DNA of 64,000 nucleotides from an uncultured Clostridia bacterium (GTDB taxonomy: Bacteria; Bacillota; Clostridia; Lachnospirales; Lachnospiraceae): the NCBI GenBank assembly GCA_947303805.1, contig CAMYZE010000007.1:1-64000 (forward strand), read 5' to 3'. The notes under the pieces are model-generated. The model had not been told where the DNA came from, made no database searches, and saw only the letters and a program-made list of their open reading frames with translations. Within the stretch, counting starts at the first letter, position 1, and each line of letters opens with the position of its first letter. Positions 31,157 to 38,990 of this stretch are shown here, piece after piece. Position numbers and translations under genes: made by a program.

Positions 31157-31759
31157 ATGGGACAAGAAATTAAAGAATTTAGAGGTGTAGAAAACCTCGT
31201 TGTCGCTGAAGTTACTAAAGACGCATCAGATGCAATTACATTTGGTGCAGTTGAAAAGTTAGCAGGCGTTGCAGAGATTTCTAAGGAAACTGAGAACTCA
31301 TCTGAGACACATTATTACGATAATGCTCCAGTTATCGTGATAAACGCTCAAGGCAAGGATACTGTTACTATTCAAGCATCAGTATTACCTTTGCCAATGG
31401 TGGCTAAGATAACAGGAAGAAAGTATGATGCTACAAAAGGAATGCTTATTGAAGGCGATAGAGCCGATAAGTATTTTGCTATCGGTTACAAGACAAAAGC
31501 AACTGATGGCACATATAGATTCGTGTGGAGACTTAAAGGAACATTTGCTATCCCAAATGAGTCACATCAGACTGAAAATGAGGGAACTGATGCGAATGGT
31601 CAAGAGTTGGTATTCACAGGAATAAAGACAACTCACAAGTTCACTACAAACGATGATAAAGGTGCTTTTGGTATCGTAGTAGATGGCGAAAAGACAACTG
31701 ATGCAGATTTCTTTGCAGAAGTTCAGACACCTGATTCATTCAATCCAGTTTCTGGCTAA
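31157..31759 (+). CDS. Major tail protein, phi13 family
   Basis: This 200-aa protein matches the phi13-type tail tube protein: EFRGVENLVVAEVTKDASD at the start, GVAEISKETENSSETHYYDN, a central GKDTVTIQASVLPL and the phrase GTDANGQELVFTGI. It polymerises into the non-contractile tail tube. A strong terminator lies about 120 bp downstream. Confidence 0.85.
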   Translation: MGQEIKEFRGVENLVVAEVTKDASDAITFGAVEKLAGVAEISKETENSSETHYYDNAPVIVINAQGKDTVTIQASVLPLPMVAKITGRKYDATKGMLIEGDRADKYFAIGYKTKATDGTYRFVWRLKGTFAIPNESHQTENEGTDANGQELVFTGIKTTHKFTTNDDKGAFGIVVDGEKTTDADFFAEVQTPDSFNPVSG

Positions 31760-31877
31760 TTATGTACTAATGCTTAAGCATATCAATATTTGTTAAAATC
31801 CTAATTACGAAAGGTGAAGGAGGTGTGCTAAATACAGGTAAGCAAATAACCCTTAATAATTTTAATAATATTGAATA

Positions 31878-31915
31878 ATAGGCAAAAGGGCTTATTTACC
31901 TTTTGCCTATTTTTA
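31878..31915 (+). terminator. Terminator after the major tail gene
   Basis: ATAGGCAAAAGG (31878-31889) pairs with CCTTTTGCCTAT (31899-31910), followed by T residues. It probably lowers expression of the remaining tail genes. Confidence 0.9.
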
Positions 31916-31916
31916 A

Positions 31917-31950
31917 CAAAAAAAGCATTGCTATTCTGACAATGCTTTTT
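31917..31950 (-). terminator. Terminator of the minus-strand RHH gene
   Basis: On the minus strand AGCATTG and CAATGCT (31946-31940, 31930-31924) pair over 9 nt and are followed by seven T residues. Confidence 0.8.
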
Positions 31951-32089
31951 CAAGTAAATAATTAATTTCTTGATTGATGCTTCTTCGATCTTCGTTGGCT
32001 TTTTGTTCAATTTGTTTATATAGTTTTTTTTCAATACGTGCAATAGTTTTTACACAATCTTCTAATTCAGATATTTTAGGACGAGCCAT
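31931..32089 (-). CDS. Ribbon-helix-helix protein divergent from module 4
   Basis: This 52-aa protein begins MARPKISELEDCVKTIARIE and continues KKLYKQIEQKANEDRRSINQEINYLLEKAL, a CopG/Arc-type ribbon-helix-helix pattern. GAGAGG lies 7 nt before the ATG. It is the only minus-strand gene within the late region and has its own terminator. The divergent region shared with module 4 (32090-32232) holds repeated TAGTAT/ATACTA words that look like its operators, so it probably represses both itself and module 4 in the lysogen. Confidence 0.7.
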   Translation of the reverse strand: MARPKISELEDCVKTIARIEKKLYKQIEQKANEDRRSINQEINYLLEKALSE

Positions 32090-32171
32090 TGTTTTTACCT
32101 CTCTATAAAAATAATACTAAAAATATACTATAAAATAACAAAAAAATCAACTAAAATAATAAAAATTTTAC

Positions 32172-32200
32172 TTGACAAAATAGTATTTTTTTAGTATAAT
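32172..32200 (+). promoter_or_regulatory. Module 4 promoter with TAGTAT operator words
   Basis: TTGACA (32172-32177), 17 bp, TATAAT (32195-32200). TAGTAT words lie at 32181, 32192 and 32203, and inverted ATACTA forms lie at about 32117-32136, between the two divergent genes. Confidence 0.8.
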
Positions 32201-32232
32201 ATTAGTATAAGTTAGAGAAAGGAGAAAACATT

Positions 32233-32382
32233 ATGGAGAAGATTTTAGACAAAATAATACCAGCCCTAATCTCGATAGTGACTGGTACAATAGCTAATCT
32301 CTTAACAGATTACTTAAGAAAGAGTATAGCAAAAAAGAAAAGGAAAGTCAATAAAAAGAAAAAATACAAAGATGATAGTTAA
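32233..32382 (+). CDS. Small membrane protein, module 4 first gene
   Basis: This 49-aa product has a hydrophobic/amphipathic helix (KIIPALISIVTGTIANLL) and a very basic tail (KSIAKKKRKVNKKKKYK). GGAG precedes the ATG. It inserts, with its partner, between the major tail gene and the tail chaperone. A hairpin follows directly. The polarity (helix then basic tail) is reversed relative to modules 1 and 2. Confidence 0.65.
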   Translation: MEKILDKIIPALISIVTGTIANLLTDYLRKSIAKKKRKVNKKKKYKDDS

Positions 32383-32390
32383 GAAGTAGT

Positions 32391-32408
32391 AAAGGGCGAA
32401 AGCCCTTT
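32391..32408 (+). other. Inter-gene hairpin of module 4
   Basis: AAAGGGC-GAAA-GCCCTTT, a perfect 7-bp stem with a GNRA loop, without a T run, 8 nt after the stop codon. Confidence 0.75.
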
Positions 32409-32453
32409 GCTATAAAATATAAATATAAAATTTATCCATAATGTTAAAAGTAT

Positions 32454-32576
32454 ATGAAAAATAAAAATATTAAAAAAGATTTCTTAGAAAAAATTAAAAG
32501 TATTAATTGGTTTCAAGTTTTAATTAATGCAGCAGTTATTTATATTGTATGTCATTTGATTTTTAAAATATTTTAG
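32454..32576 (+). CDS. 40-aa membrane peptide, module 4 second gene
   Basis: A basic start (MKNKNIKKDFLEKIKS) precedes one transmembrane helix (VLINAAVIYIVCHLIFKIF). No good binding site is seen. It occupies the same place as the second peptides of modules 1-3, about 45 nt after the hairpin. Confidence 0.5.
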   Translation: MKNKNIKKDFLEKIKSINWFQVLINAAVIYIVCHLIFKIF

Positions 32577-32587
32577 GTAGGGCAAGT

Positions 32588-32950
32588 ATGAACAATTTAG
32601 CATTAAATATTTACGGAAAAGTAAAAGGAAAAAAGAAAGTAGTAAAAACTTACAAGACAGAGACTTTGGACATAAGTTTTGGAATAGTTGAAGATATGAT
32701 GGAGATTTTAGAAAAGGTCCAAAGTGATAGTGACGAAAATGCTATATTGGAAGTCATTATGAAAAATCTCAAGAATGTAAAGCCATTATTACTTGATGTA
32801 TTTGATGGACTTACTGAAGAGGAACTTAAGACAGCTAGCACAAAAGAAGTTGTGCAGGTTATAGTAAACGTTATTGCATTTGCTATAAAAGAGATTGGTG
32901 GACTTGCAGGTAGTGCTGCAAAAAACCAACTGGGGATTGGGGAAACTTAA
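32588..32950 (+). CDS. Tail assembly chaperone (gpG-like)
   Basis: This 120-aa protein is the short product of a two-frame tail chaperone gene. It is helical (FGIVEDMMEILEKVQSDSD, then KEVVQVIVNVIAFAIKEIG) and sits between the tail tube and the tape measure genes, where it would coat the tape measure during assembly. A slippery site A-AAA-AAC occurs nine codons before its stop. Confidence 0.82.
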   Translation: MNNLALNIYGKVKGKKKVVKTYKTETLDISFGIVEDMMEILEKVQSDSDENAILEVIMKNLKNVKPLLLDVFDGLTEEELKTASTKEVVQVIVNVIAFAIKEIGGLAGSAAKNQLGIGET

Positions 32951-32963
32951 GCGAGCCTCAATC
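32920..32963 (+). promoter_or_regulatory. -1 programmed frameshift signal
   Basis: The slippery heptamer A-AAA-AAC (32920-32926) is in the correct phase (gcA AAA AAC). Eight nt later GATTGGGG (32935-32942) pairs with CCTCAATC (32956-32963), an 8-bp stimulatory stem. The shifted frame is open for 78 codons. Confidence 0.85.
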
Positions 32964-33162
32964 CGTATATGATATGCTTTTTGAGTTGCAAATAATGATT
33001 GCAACTACATTTAACGGACTTGACCCAATAGAGACAAGATATAAAAAGGCATTTGATGTATTTAGAGTAGCACGAAGAATATTAAGACGGAGTGCTAAAC
33101 AAGAAAAGACAATAAAGAAAAACAGTGTGAAAAAAGTGCCTGCAGGAGATAAATGGTTTTAA
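32926..33162 (+). CDS. Frameshift extension of the tail chaperone (gpGT-like)
   Basis: After a -1 shift at the A-AAA-AAC site, translation would continue for 78 residues (from PTGDWGNLSEPQSVYDML to KKVPAGDKWF). The product is a fusion with the upstream chaperone, as gpG-T in lambda and equivalents in most long-tailed phages. The extension contains helical, basic segments (YKKAFDVFRVARRILRRSAK). There is no independent ribosome binding site; an internal ATG at 32974 is not needed. Confidence 0.82.
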   Translation, partial: PTGDWGNLSEPQSVYDMLFELQIMIATTFNGLDPIETRYKKAFDVFRVARRILRRSAKQEKTIKKNSVKKVPAGDKWF

Positions 33163-33163
33163 T

Positions 33164-33574
33164 ATGGCGAAGTTAAAATTAGATTTTAGCGGTCTTGATA
33201 AAATGATAGAAGATATGCACAAGATGGGTGCAAATGTGAAAGAGGTAGCAGAGAGTGCACTTAAGAAGAGCAGAGATTACATAAATAAGAATTTAGAAAC
33301 TGCTATGACTCCGCATAATAGATCTGGTGTAACTATGAAGTCATTAAAAGATGCACCTGTAGAATGGAGCGGAACAGTTGCTAAAATACCTGTGGGATTT
33401 GATATAAAAAATGGTGGTTTGCCATCGATATTTCTGATGTATGGAACAAAGGTTTATGGTACGCCGAGAGTTAAAAAGGACACAAAGCTTTATAAGGCTA
33501 TATATGGCAAGGAAACTAAGGCTAAGGTGGAAGAGATAATGAGGGAAGAGTTTCAAAAGTTATTTGGGAAATAA
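33164..33574 (+). CDS. HK97 gp10-like tail/neck protein (displaced)
   Basis: This 136-aa protein matches the HK97-gp10 pattern: LDFSGLDKMIEDMHKMGANV, a helical KKSRDYINKNLETAM, HNRSGVTMKSL, then FLMYGTKVYGTPRVKKD and a C-terminal helix. These proteins normally lie between head closure and tail terminator genes. Here it follows the tail chaperone instead, so the gene has moved. Confidence 0.72.
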   Translation: MAKLKLDFSGLDKMIEDMHKMGANVKEVAESALKKSRDYINKNLETAMTPHNRSGVTMKSLKDAPVEWSGTVAKIPVGFDIKNGGLPSIFLMYGTKVYGTPRVKKDTKLYKAIYGKETKAKVEEIMREEFQKLFGK

Positions 33575-33608
33575 GTAATATTAAATTGTTAATCAATATA
33601 AAAAAAAC

Positions 33609-33637
33609 TTGACAAAATTAAAGTTAAATGATATTAT
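33609..33637 (+). promoter_or_regulatory. Separate promoter for the 4-TM protein
   Basis: TTGACA (33609-33614), 17 bp, TATTAT (33632-33637), similar to the module 3 and 4 promoters. It allows expression independent of the late operon. Confidence 0.75.
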
Positions 33638-33665
33638 ATGATTAATAAATAATTAGGAGGCACAT

Positions 33666-34109
33666 ATGGGCGATAGATTTCTTGATTGGCTATTTAAATA
33701 CTCTAACTTAAGGGGTTCCTCAAAAGCTGTTTATGATTTATATTTAGCAGTAATTGGTTTAGTAGTAATAGTATTTTTAATTTGGCTGGTTCCTAATTTT
33801 AATGTTTTCATTTTCGCTTTAAAAGTAGCACTTGTATGCGAATTTATGTTGATTTTTATACTGTTTAGAGTTCCAATAAATAAAATTGTATCTTTTTTAT
33901 GCAACAAGAATTGTTATATAAAATATAACAACGAGGAAGGTGCCTGGGACACTGTCAAGTGGTTCTTTATTAGTTTGTTATCATTAGCAATGCCTTTTTT
34001 ATATTTATCGTTTGGGTTTAGATGGATTTTCATCTTGAGCGAGGCTTTGCTATTTACAATATTTTATGGAATTTTTAGATTTAACATAAGGCAATATTTA
34101 GAAAATTAA
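33666..34109 (+). CDS. Four-helix membrane protein, moron candidate
   Basis: This 147-aa protein has about four transmembrane segments (LYLAVIGLVVIVFLIWLV; FIFALKVALVCEFMLIFILF; WFFISLLSLAMPFLYL; RWIFILSEALLFTIFYGIF). AGGAGG precedes the ATG and it has its own promoter and possibly shares the terminator at 34413. A self-promoted membrane protein inside the tail region is typical of lysogenic conversion or superinfection exclusion genes, but no family is recognised. Confidence 0.65.
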   Translation: MGDRFLDWLFKYSNLRGSSKAVYDLYLAVIGLVVIVFLIWLVPNFNVFIFALKVALVCEFMLIFILFRVPINKIVSFLCNKNCYIKYNNEEGAWDTVKWFFISLLSLAMPFLYLSFGFRWIFILSEALLFTIFYGIFRFNIRQYLEN

Positions 34110-34175
34110 GAAAACATAAAAGATATTAAAAAACCAAAACAAGTTTCTGAAATAAAGTAACAAATTTTAGAAAAT

Positions 34176-34373
34176 ATGGCATATGATAAGAATACAAAAC
34201 TTATAACACTTGACAAGGTCGTCATTGGTGGCGAAGAGTTTAGTGTGACAACAAGAGATAAAGAAATGTTAAAGCAAATAGAAGATGAAAGTAAAAAAAG
34301 ACTGGAACATTATTTGTCGTTGCCACATATTAATTTAACCCCGTTTTATAAACAACATCATTTGTTCTGGTAG
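34176..34373 (+). CDS. Hypothetical 65-aa phage protein
   Basis: A soluble protein (KLITLDKVVIGGEEFSVTTR, DKEMLKQIEDESKKRLEHYL). The binding site is weak. Position just before the tape measure suggests a structural accessory gene. Function unknown. Confidence 0.5.
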   Translation: MAYDKNTKLITLDKVVIGGEEFSVTTRDKEMLKQIEDESKKRLEHYLSLPHINLTPFYKQHHLFW

Positions 34374-34412
34374 AATTTATAAAATAAAAAGAAAGTATAA
34401 ATAATTTATAGA

Positions 34413-34438
34413 GAGCCGGCATATGTCGGTTTTTTTAT
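34413..34438 (+). terminator. Terminator before the tape measure gene
   Basis: CCGGCATATGTCGG forms a short stem (CCG/CGG with extension) followed by seven T residues, ending the accessory transcript. Confidence 0.7.
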
Positions 34439-34447
34439 GAGGAAAAT

Positions 34448-37400
34448 ATGAGTGTAAATAATTATACGGCTAAATTTGGATTTGATGCAAGCGAAATAAA
34501 AAAAGAATTAAGTTTAATAAATGCAAATTTGAAAAACTTGAAGGCTCAAGTAAAACTTAATACAGTTTCAAATGCAGATTATGAAAAATCTATAAATACA
34601 TTAAATGATGTTATTGAAGAGAATGTTAAAAAAGAAAAAGCATTGTCTGATGAACTAGAAAGATTAAGAAAGAATAATCCACAAGATTTGAAAGCAATAA
34701 TAGATAAATCTACTGCACTAAAAAAACAGCAAACGGCTACATTTCAGGCTAGAAAAGCACTTGATGATTTTAAAGAATCTAATAATAAGGCAAGAAAAGA
34801 AACAGACATTCACACAGTTAAAATAGATATGTTAAGTCATGCTATATATGATTTAGCAAAAGCATTGACTGAAAAGGCTTGCAAAGCTCTCGTAGATTTT
34901 ACAAAAGAGACAATAAATACTGGCATGCAATTTGAATCTGCCTTTGCTGGTGTTAAAAAGGTTACAAGCGGAACAGAAGAAGATTTTAAAAATTTAGAAT
35001 CAGAAATAAGAAAGACTGCACTTGAAAAGCCAATAAGTGCTGACCAGTTGGCATCTATATATCAGATGGGCTCTCAACTTGGTATAGCAAAAGATAGTCT
35101 TAAAGATTTTAGTAATTCAATAATAGATTTAGCAAAAACTTCAGATTTAACTGAAGAAGCAGGTGCTACTATGATAGCACAATATGCTAATGTTACTGAG
35201 TTAAAACCTGAAGAGTATAGAAAATTTGCATCAACACTGTCTTATCTTGGGTCAACTACTGCTACAACTGAATCAACTATAATGGATTTTGCAAGCAGAA
35301 TTAGTGGTAGTGCTAAACTTATTGGAATGTCACATCAAGAGATTCTTGCATTGTCAACTGCACTCGGTTCTGTAGGAATCAAAGCAGAAATGGGTGGCTC
35401 TGCAATATCTAAGATAATGAATAGCATTGATGTGGCTGTGGATAAGAATAGCAAAGAGTTACAAACATGGGCTCAAGTTGCAGGGGTTTCTTCAAGTGAA
35501 TTTGCTAGCAAATGGAAAACTAATGTGTCAGAAGCATTTAAAGATGTTCTTACAGGAATGACTAAATTTAAGGATGAAGGTGGAAGCCTTAACCTTCTTC
35601 TTGAAGAACTTGATATTAAGAATATACGACAGACAGAAACACTTAAAAAACTTGCTAATGCAAGTGAACTTTTAGCTGAAGATATGTCAAAGGCAAATGA
35701 TGAGTGGGAAAAAGCAGCCTTTTTAGGAGATTCAGCAGGTCAAGTATATAATACAGTAGAGTCTCAAATGCAATTATTAAGAAACTCATTTGCTGAAATG
35801 CAAATATCTATTTATGAGGGACTTAAAGAACCGCTTGCTGAAGCAATGAAAGAGTTATCAAATTTATTAAAAAGCAATGAGATAAAAGCTTTTGGACAAG
35901 TAATATCTACAATAATGAAGACTGCTATTAATTTAGTAACATTAGTTATTAAAAATATGAAAGCCATTATACCAGTTCTTTCTGGCATAATAACAAAGAT
36001 ATTAATTCTTAAAGCAATAAAATTAAAGTCAACAATTGTAGCAGGGTTAAAAGGTATGTGTGAGGCAGTAAAACAATTAATACCTAATTTAATAAGTGCT
36101 ACCTCTGCTCAATTAGGACTTAATACTGCGATGAATGCTAGTCCAATTGGATTAATAACAACATTAATAGGATTACTAATTGGTGGTTTAGTTGGGTTAG
36201 CAATGAACTATAAGGAGGCAAATGCAGAGATAAAAGAGCATACAAAAGCCCTCGAAGAACAACACCAGCAATTAGTGGACAATAGAATAGAAAGAGAGAA
36301 AACTATAGCAGGCATAGATGCAGAAGCCAACCACACGCAAAGTTTAGTTAATGAGCTTAAAACGCTTGTGGATGAAAATGGCAAAGTGAAGGATGGGCAA
36401 CAAGAAAGAATCAATACGATTTTACCACTTATTCAAAATGCTACTGGTGTTGAAATAGAATGCATTAATGGTCAAATAACTAAATATAATGAATTAATAG
36501 GAACATTGGACCAAGTAATCGCTAAAAAACGTCTTGAAGCAAAAATTAATGCTTATCAAGGTGATTATGAAGAGGCTATTAAAGCAGAAGAAGAGACTAA
36601 AAATGATAGAATAAAGTATGTTTCAGAATTAATCAAGAAAGAGGACGAACTTGAAAGATATCAAAAGGATATAGCGGCTAAAAGAAAAAATACAGGTCTT
36701 GGATACTATGGTGCGGATGCTGAAATTGGAAGACGGAAAAATGAAATTGCAGAATTAAAAAAGAAAATAGAATTATATGATGAAAGTGCTAAAGAGCGTA
36801 AAGAAGTTATTGATAAGTATGAGGGGTTAATAACCGAACAATATAACACTTTTGGAAACGGTTCTAAAGGTTTTTCATCTGCAGCCAAAGAAGGAACAAA
36901 GACCACCTACCAAGAATTACTTAATCAAGAAAAAGCCTACGGAGACCAACTTAATGATTATCTTAGTAAAGTTAAAGATGCCAATTCTGGTGTAACTGTA
37001 GAAATGGTCCAAGACACTAAGAAAAAACTTGATGAGGTCCAAAAGAAAGTTAAGGATATGAAAGAACTTCTTGGAGACAATACTGTATCTACAAAGCTTG
37101 TTCTTGATGATGAGACTTATGGTGGACTTAATAAAAAAAGAGAAGAACTTGCAAAGCAACTTAAAGATATGCAAAGTGAACTTACTAATGGCAACCAAAG
37201 CATTACTCAAGATATGTTAAATAATGTTGGAAAGCAAATAGACCAAATTGATGCTAAAATTAAAAATCTTAAAAATGAGTGGGACGAAAGTGGAAATGAT
37301 GGTGAGATAAGTGACGAATTTGAGAGTGAAAATACTAATCATGTAAGTAAAGGTGTAATATTCGGTAAAGGTGTTCTTGGAGAAAATGCAGTAGAAATAG

Positions 37401-38149
37401 AAGGTGCTGGAAAGGATGCAGCAGGTGCATATCTTGATGCTTTCTTAAAAGAAAAAGAAGACAAGAAAAATCAAATTGCTATAAGTGCAGTGAAGCAAGC
37501 AAATGCAGAGGCTACTAATTATCAACTAGCAACGATAGATCCAAATAACCTTGCTATATATGATACTACAGAAAGGATGCTTGCAGAATCAAAACAGACT
37601 TCTCAAGCACAAGGACTTACAGATAATGCCTATAAGGTAATTGATGCTGAGACTTGGACACTTAACCAGGCTATAGAGGCAGCTAAACAGATAGACTTTA
37701 CAGTAATTGGAAGAGTTATGTGCGAGGGGATTGCTAATGGCATAAGTGCCAATGCTCACTTGGTTGTAAGTGCTGTAAGGACTATGATGGCAGAGGCAAA
37801 TGCAGCAGAAGAAGATGAAACGGACGAAGGCTCTCCATCTAAAGTATATTATAAGCACGGCAAGATGATTGACTTAGGACTTGCTAACGGAATAAGAGAC
37901 TATGCTAGCGAAGTAAGTACTCAAGTTCGACAAATGACAAGTAGAGCAAATGAAGCTATAAACCTTGCTAATAGCCAAATGAAGTCAGAAAGACTTGGAA
38001 CACAGCAAGCATTAAGTAGCACAGGACCTACTGAGATAAATTATAACTTTGTGCAAAATAATACTTCTAATAAGTCGCTTGATACACTTGCTATATATCA
38101 AGAATCTAAGAGTATGTTAAAACGGGCGGTACGAAACCAATATGTATAA
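34448..38149 (+). CDS. Tail tape measure protein
   Basis: This 1233-aa protein sets tail length. It has an N-terminal coiled coil (about 30-120), the conserved tape-measure core FESAFAGVKKVTSGTEEDFK to GVKAEMGGSAISKIMNSI-like sequence (about 160-300), two hydrophobic segments (about 505-525 and 560-580: LITTLIGLLIGGLVGLA), further coiled coil (about 650-950) and a C-terminal region with GIANGISANAHLVVSAVRTM and GSPSKVYYKHGKMIDLGLAN. At about 3 nt per 0.15 nm of helix it predicts a long flexible tail. It overlaps Dit by 8 bp. Confidence 0.93.
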   Translation: MSVNNYTAKFGFDASEIKKELSLINANLKNLKAQVKLNTVSNADYEKSINTLNDVIEENVKKEKALSDELERLRKNNPQDLKAIIDKSTALKKQQTATFQARKALDDFKESNNKARKETDIHTVKIDMLSHAIYDLAKALTEKACKALVDFTKETINTGMQFESAFAGVKKVTSGTEEDFKNLESEIRKTALEKPISADQLASIYQMGSQLGIAKDSLKDFSNSIIDLAKTSDLTEEAGATMIAQYANVTELKPEEYRKFASTLSYLGSTTATTESTIMDFASRISGSAKLIGMSHQEILALSTALGSVGIKAEMGGSAISKIMNSIDVAVDKNSKELQTWAQVAGVSSSEFASKWKTNVSEAFKDVLTGMTKFKDEGGSLNLLLEELDIKNIRQTETLKKLANASELLAEDMSKANDEWEKAAFLGDSAGQVYNTVESQMQLLRNSFAEMQISIYEGLKEPLAEAMKELSNLLKSNEIKAFGQVISTIMKTAINLVTLVIKNMKAIIPVLSGIITKILILKAIKLKSTIVAGLKGMCEAVKQLIPNLISATSAQLGLNTAMNASPIGLITTLIGLLIGGLVGLAMNYKEANAEIKEHTKALEEQHQQLVDNRIEREKTIAGIDAEANHTQSLVNELKTLVDENGKVKDGQQERINTILPLIQNATGVEIECINGQITKYNELIGTLDQVIAKKRLEAKINAYQGDYEEAIKAEEETKNDRIKYVSELIKKEDELERYQKDIAAKRKNTGLGYYGADAEIGRRKNEIAELKKKIELYDESAKERKEVIDKYEGLITEQYNTFGNGSKGFSSAAKEGTKTTYQELLNQEKAYGDQLNDYLSKVKDANSGVTVEMVQDTKKKLDEVQKKVKDMKELLGDNTVSTKLVLDDETYGGLNKKREELAKQLKDMQSELTNGNQSITQDMLNNVGKQIDQIDAKIKNLKNEWDESGNDGEISDEFESENTNHVSKGVIFGKGVLGENAVEIEGAGKDAAGAYLDAFLKEKEDKKNQIAISAVKQANAEATNYQLATIDPNNLAIYDTTERMLAESKQTSQAQGLTDNAYKVIDAETWTLNQAIEAAKQIDFTVIGRVMCEGIANGISANAHLVVSAVRTMMAEANAAEEDETDEGSPSKVYYKHGKMIDLGLANGIRDYASEVSTQVRQMTSRANEAINLANSQMKSERLGTQQALSSTGPTEINYNFVQNNTSNKSLDTLAIYQESKSMLKRAVRNQYV

Positions 38150-38990
38150 TGTCATTTTAGAAAATGAAAATGGTGAGCAACTTGACCTTATGCAACATAA
38201 AGATATGAAATGTGTACATATCGAAGGAATGTCAAGCATAACGGCTACTATAAATGAAACTGAAAATGCAAGTATAGATGGGTCTACTATTAATTCTGAA
38301 AGGATTGATAGTAGACCTATTAATTTAACAGTTAGAATACTTGACAATTTTGGCGATTGTAGAGCTCTTATATATAAGCATGCTGTCATAAAGAAAAAAG
38401 TTAAGCTCACACTTGTAAATAATATTCGATCTGTTTACATAGAAGGAAAGGTCAAGAACATTGACGGAGACCCATTTACACAAAATCAACAAATGGTCAT
38501 AACTATACTTTGCCCTGAACCGTACTTTAATGAATTAATGGGAATTGAAGAAGAGTTTTCAAATATAATAAAAATGCTACATTTCCCATTAGCTATAGAG
38601 GCGAAAGGAATACCATTTAGTGTGATCACTGATATTAAGCAGATAGAGATAGTAAATATTGGAGAGGCTGATACTGGTATTGAGTTTACTCTAAGAGCTC
38701 TTGGTGAAGTAGAAAATCCAAGGTTAGTCAATATGAAGACAGGCAAATACTTAGCACTTGAATACACAATGCAACCAAATGAAATTATCAAAATTAGCAC
38801 TATAGATAAAAACAAGTATGTGATTTCAATATATCATGACCAGACAACTAACATCATCGGAAGTCTTGACTTAAGTTCAGAATGGCTAAAGGCTGATGTA
38901 GGAGTATCGCGTTTTACTTATGAAGCAGATAGGGGCAGTAACTACTTAGAAGTGTCTGCATCATTTAAGAACAAATATATAGGCATGTAA
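38142..38990 (+). CDS. Distal tail protein (Dit family)
   Basis: This 282-aa protein follows the tape measure and has the Dit pattern: an N-terminal MYNVILENENGEQLDL, TINSERIDSRPINLTVRIL, a central barrel with VYIEGKVKNIDGDPFTQNQQ, and VITILCPEPYFNE. Dit hexamers cap the tail tube and carry the baseplate. Its stop overlaps the next start (TAATGG). Confidence 0.8.
   Translation: MYNVILENENGEQLDLMQHKDMKCVHIEGMSSITATINETENASIDGSTINSERIDSRPINLTVRILDNFGDCRALIYKHAVIKKKVKLTLVNNIRSVYIEGKVKNIDGDPFTQNQQMVITILCPEPYFNELMGIEEEFSNIIKMLHFPLAIEAKGIPFSVITDIKQIEIVNIGEADTGIEFTLRALGEVENPRLVNMKTGKYLALEYTMQPNEIIKISTIDKNKYVISIYHDQTTNIIGSLDLSSEWLKADVGVSRFTYEADRGSNYLEVSASFKNKYIGM

Noticed and set aside
31760..31870. 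17-codon open frame with GGAGGTGTG after the major tail gene
   Set aside because: The binding site overlaps the start codon and there is no sign of a conserved product; possibly a relic.
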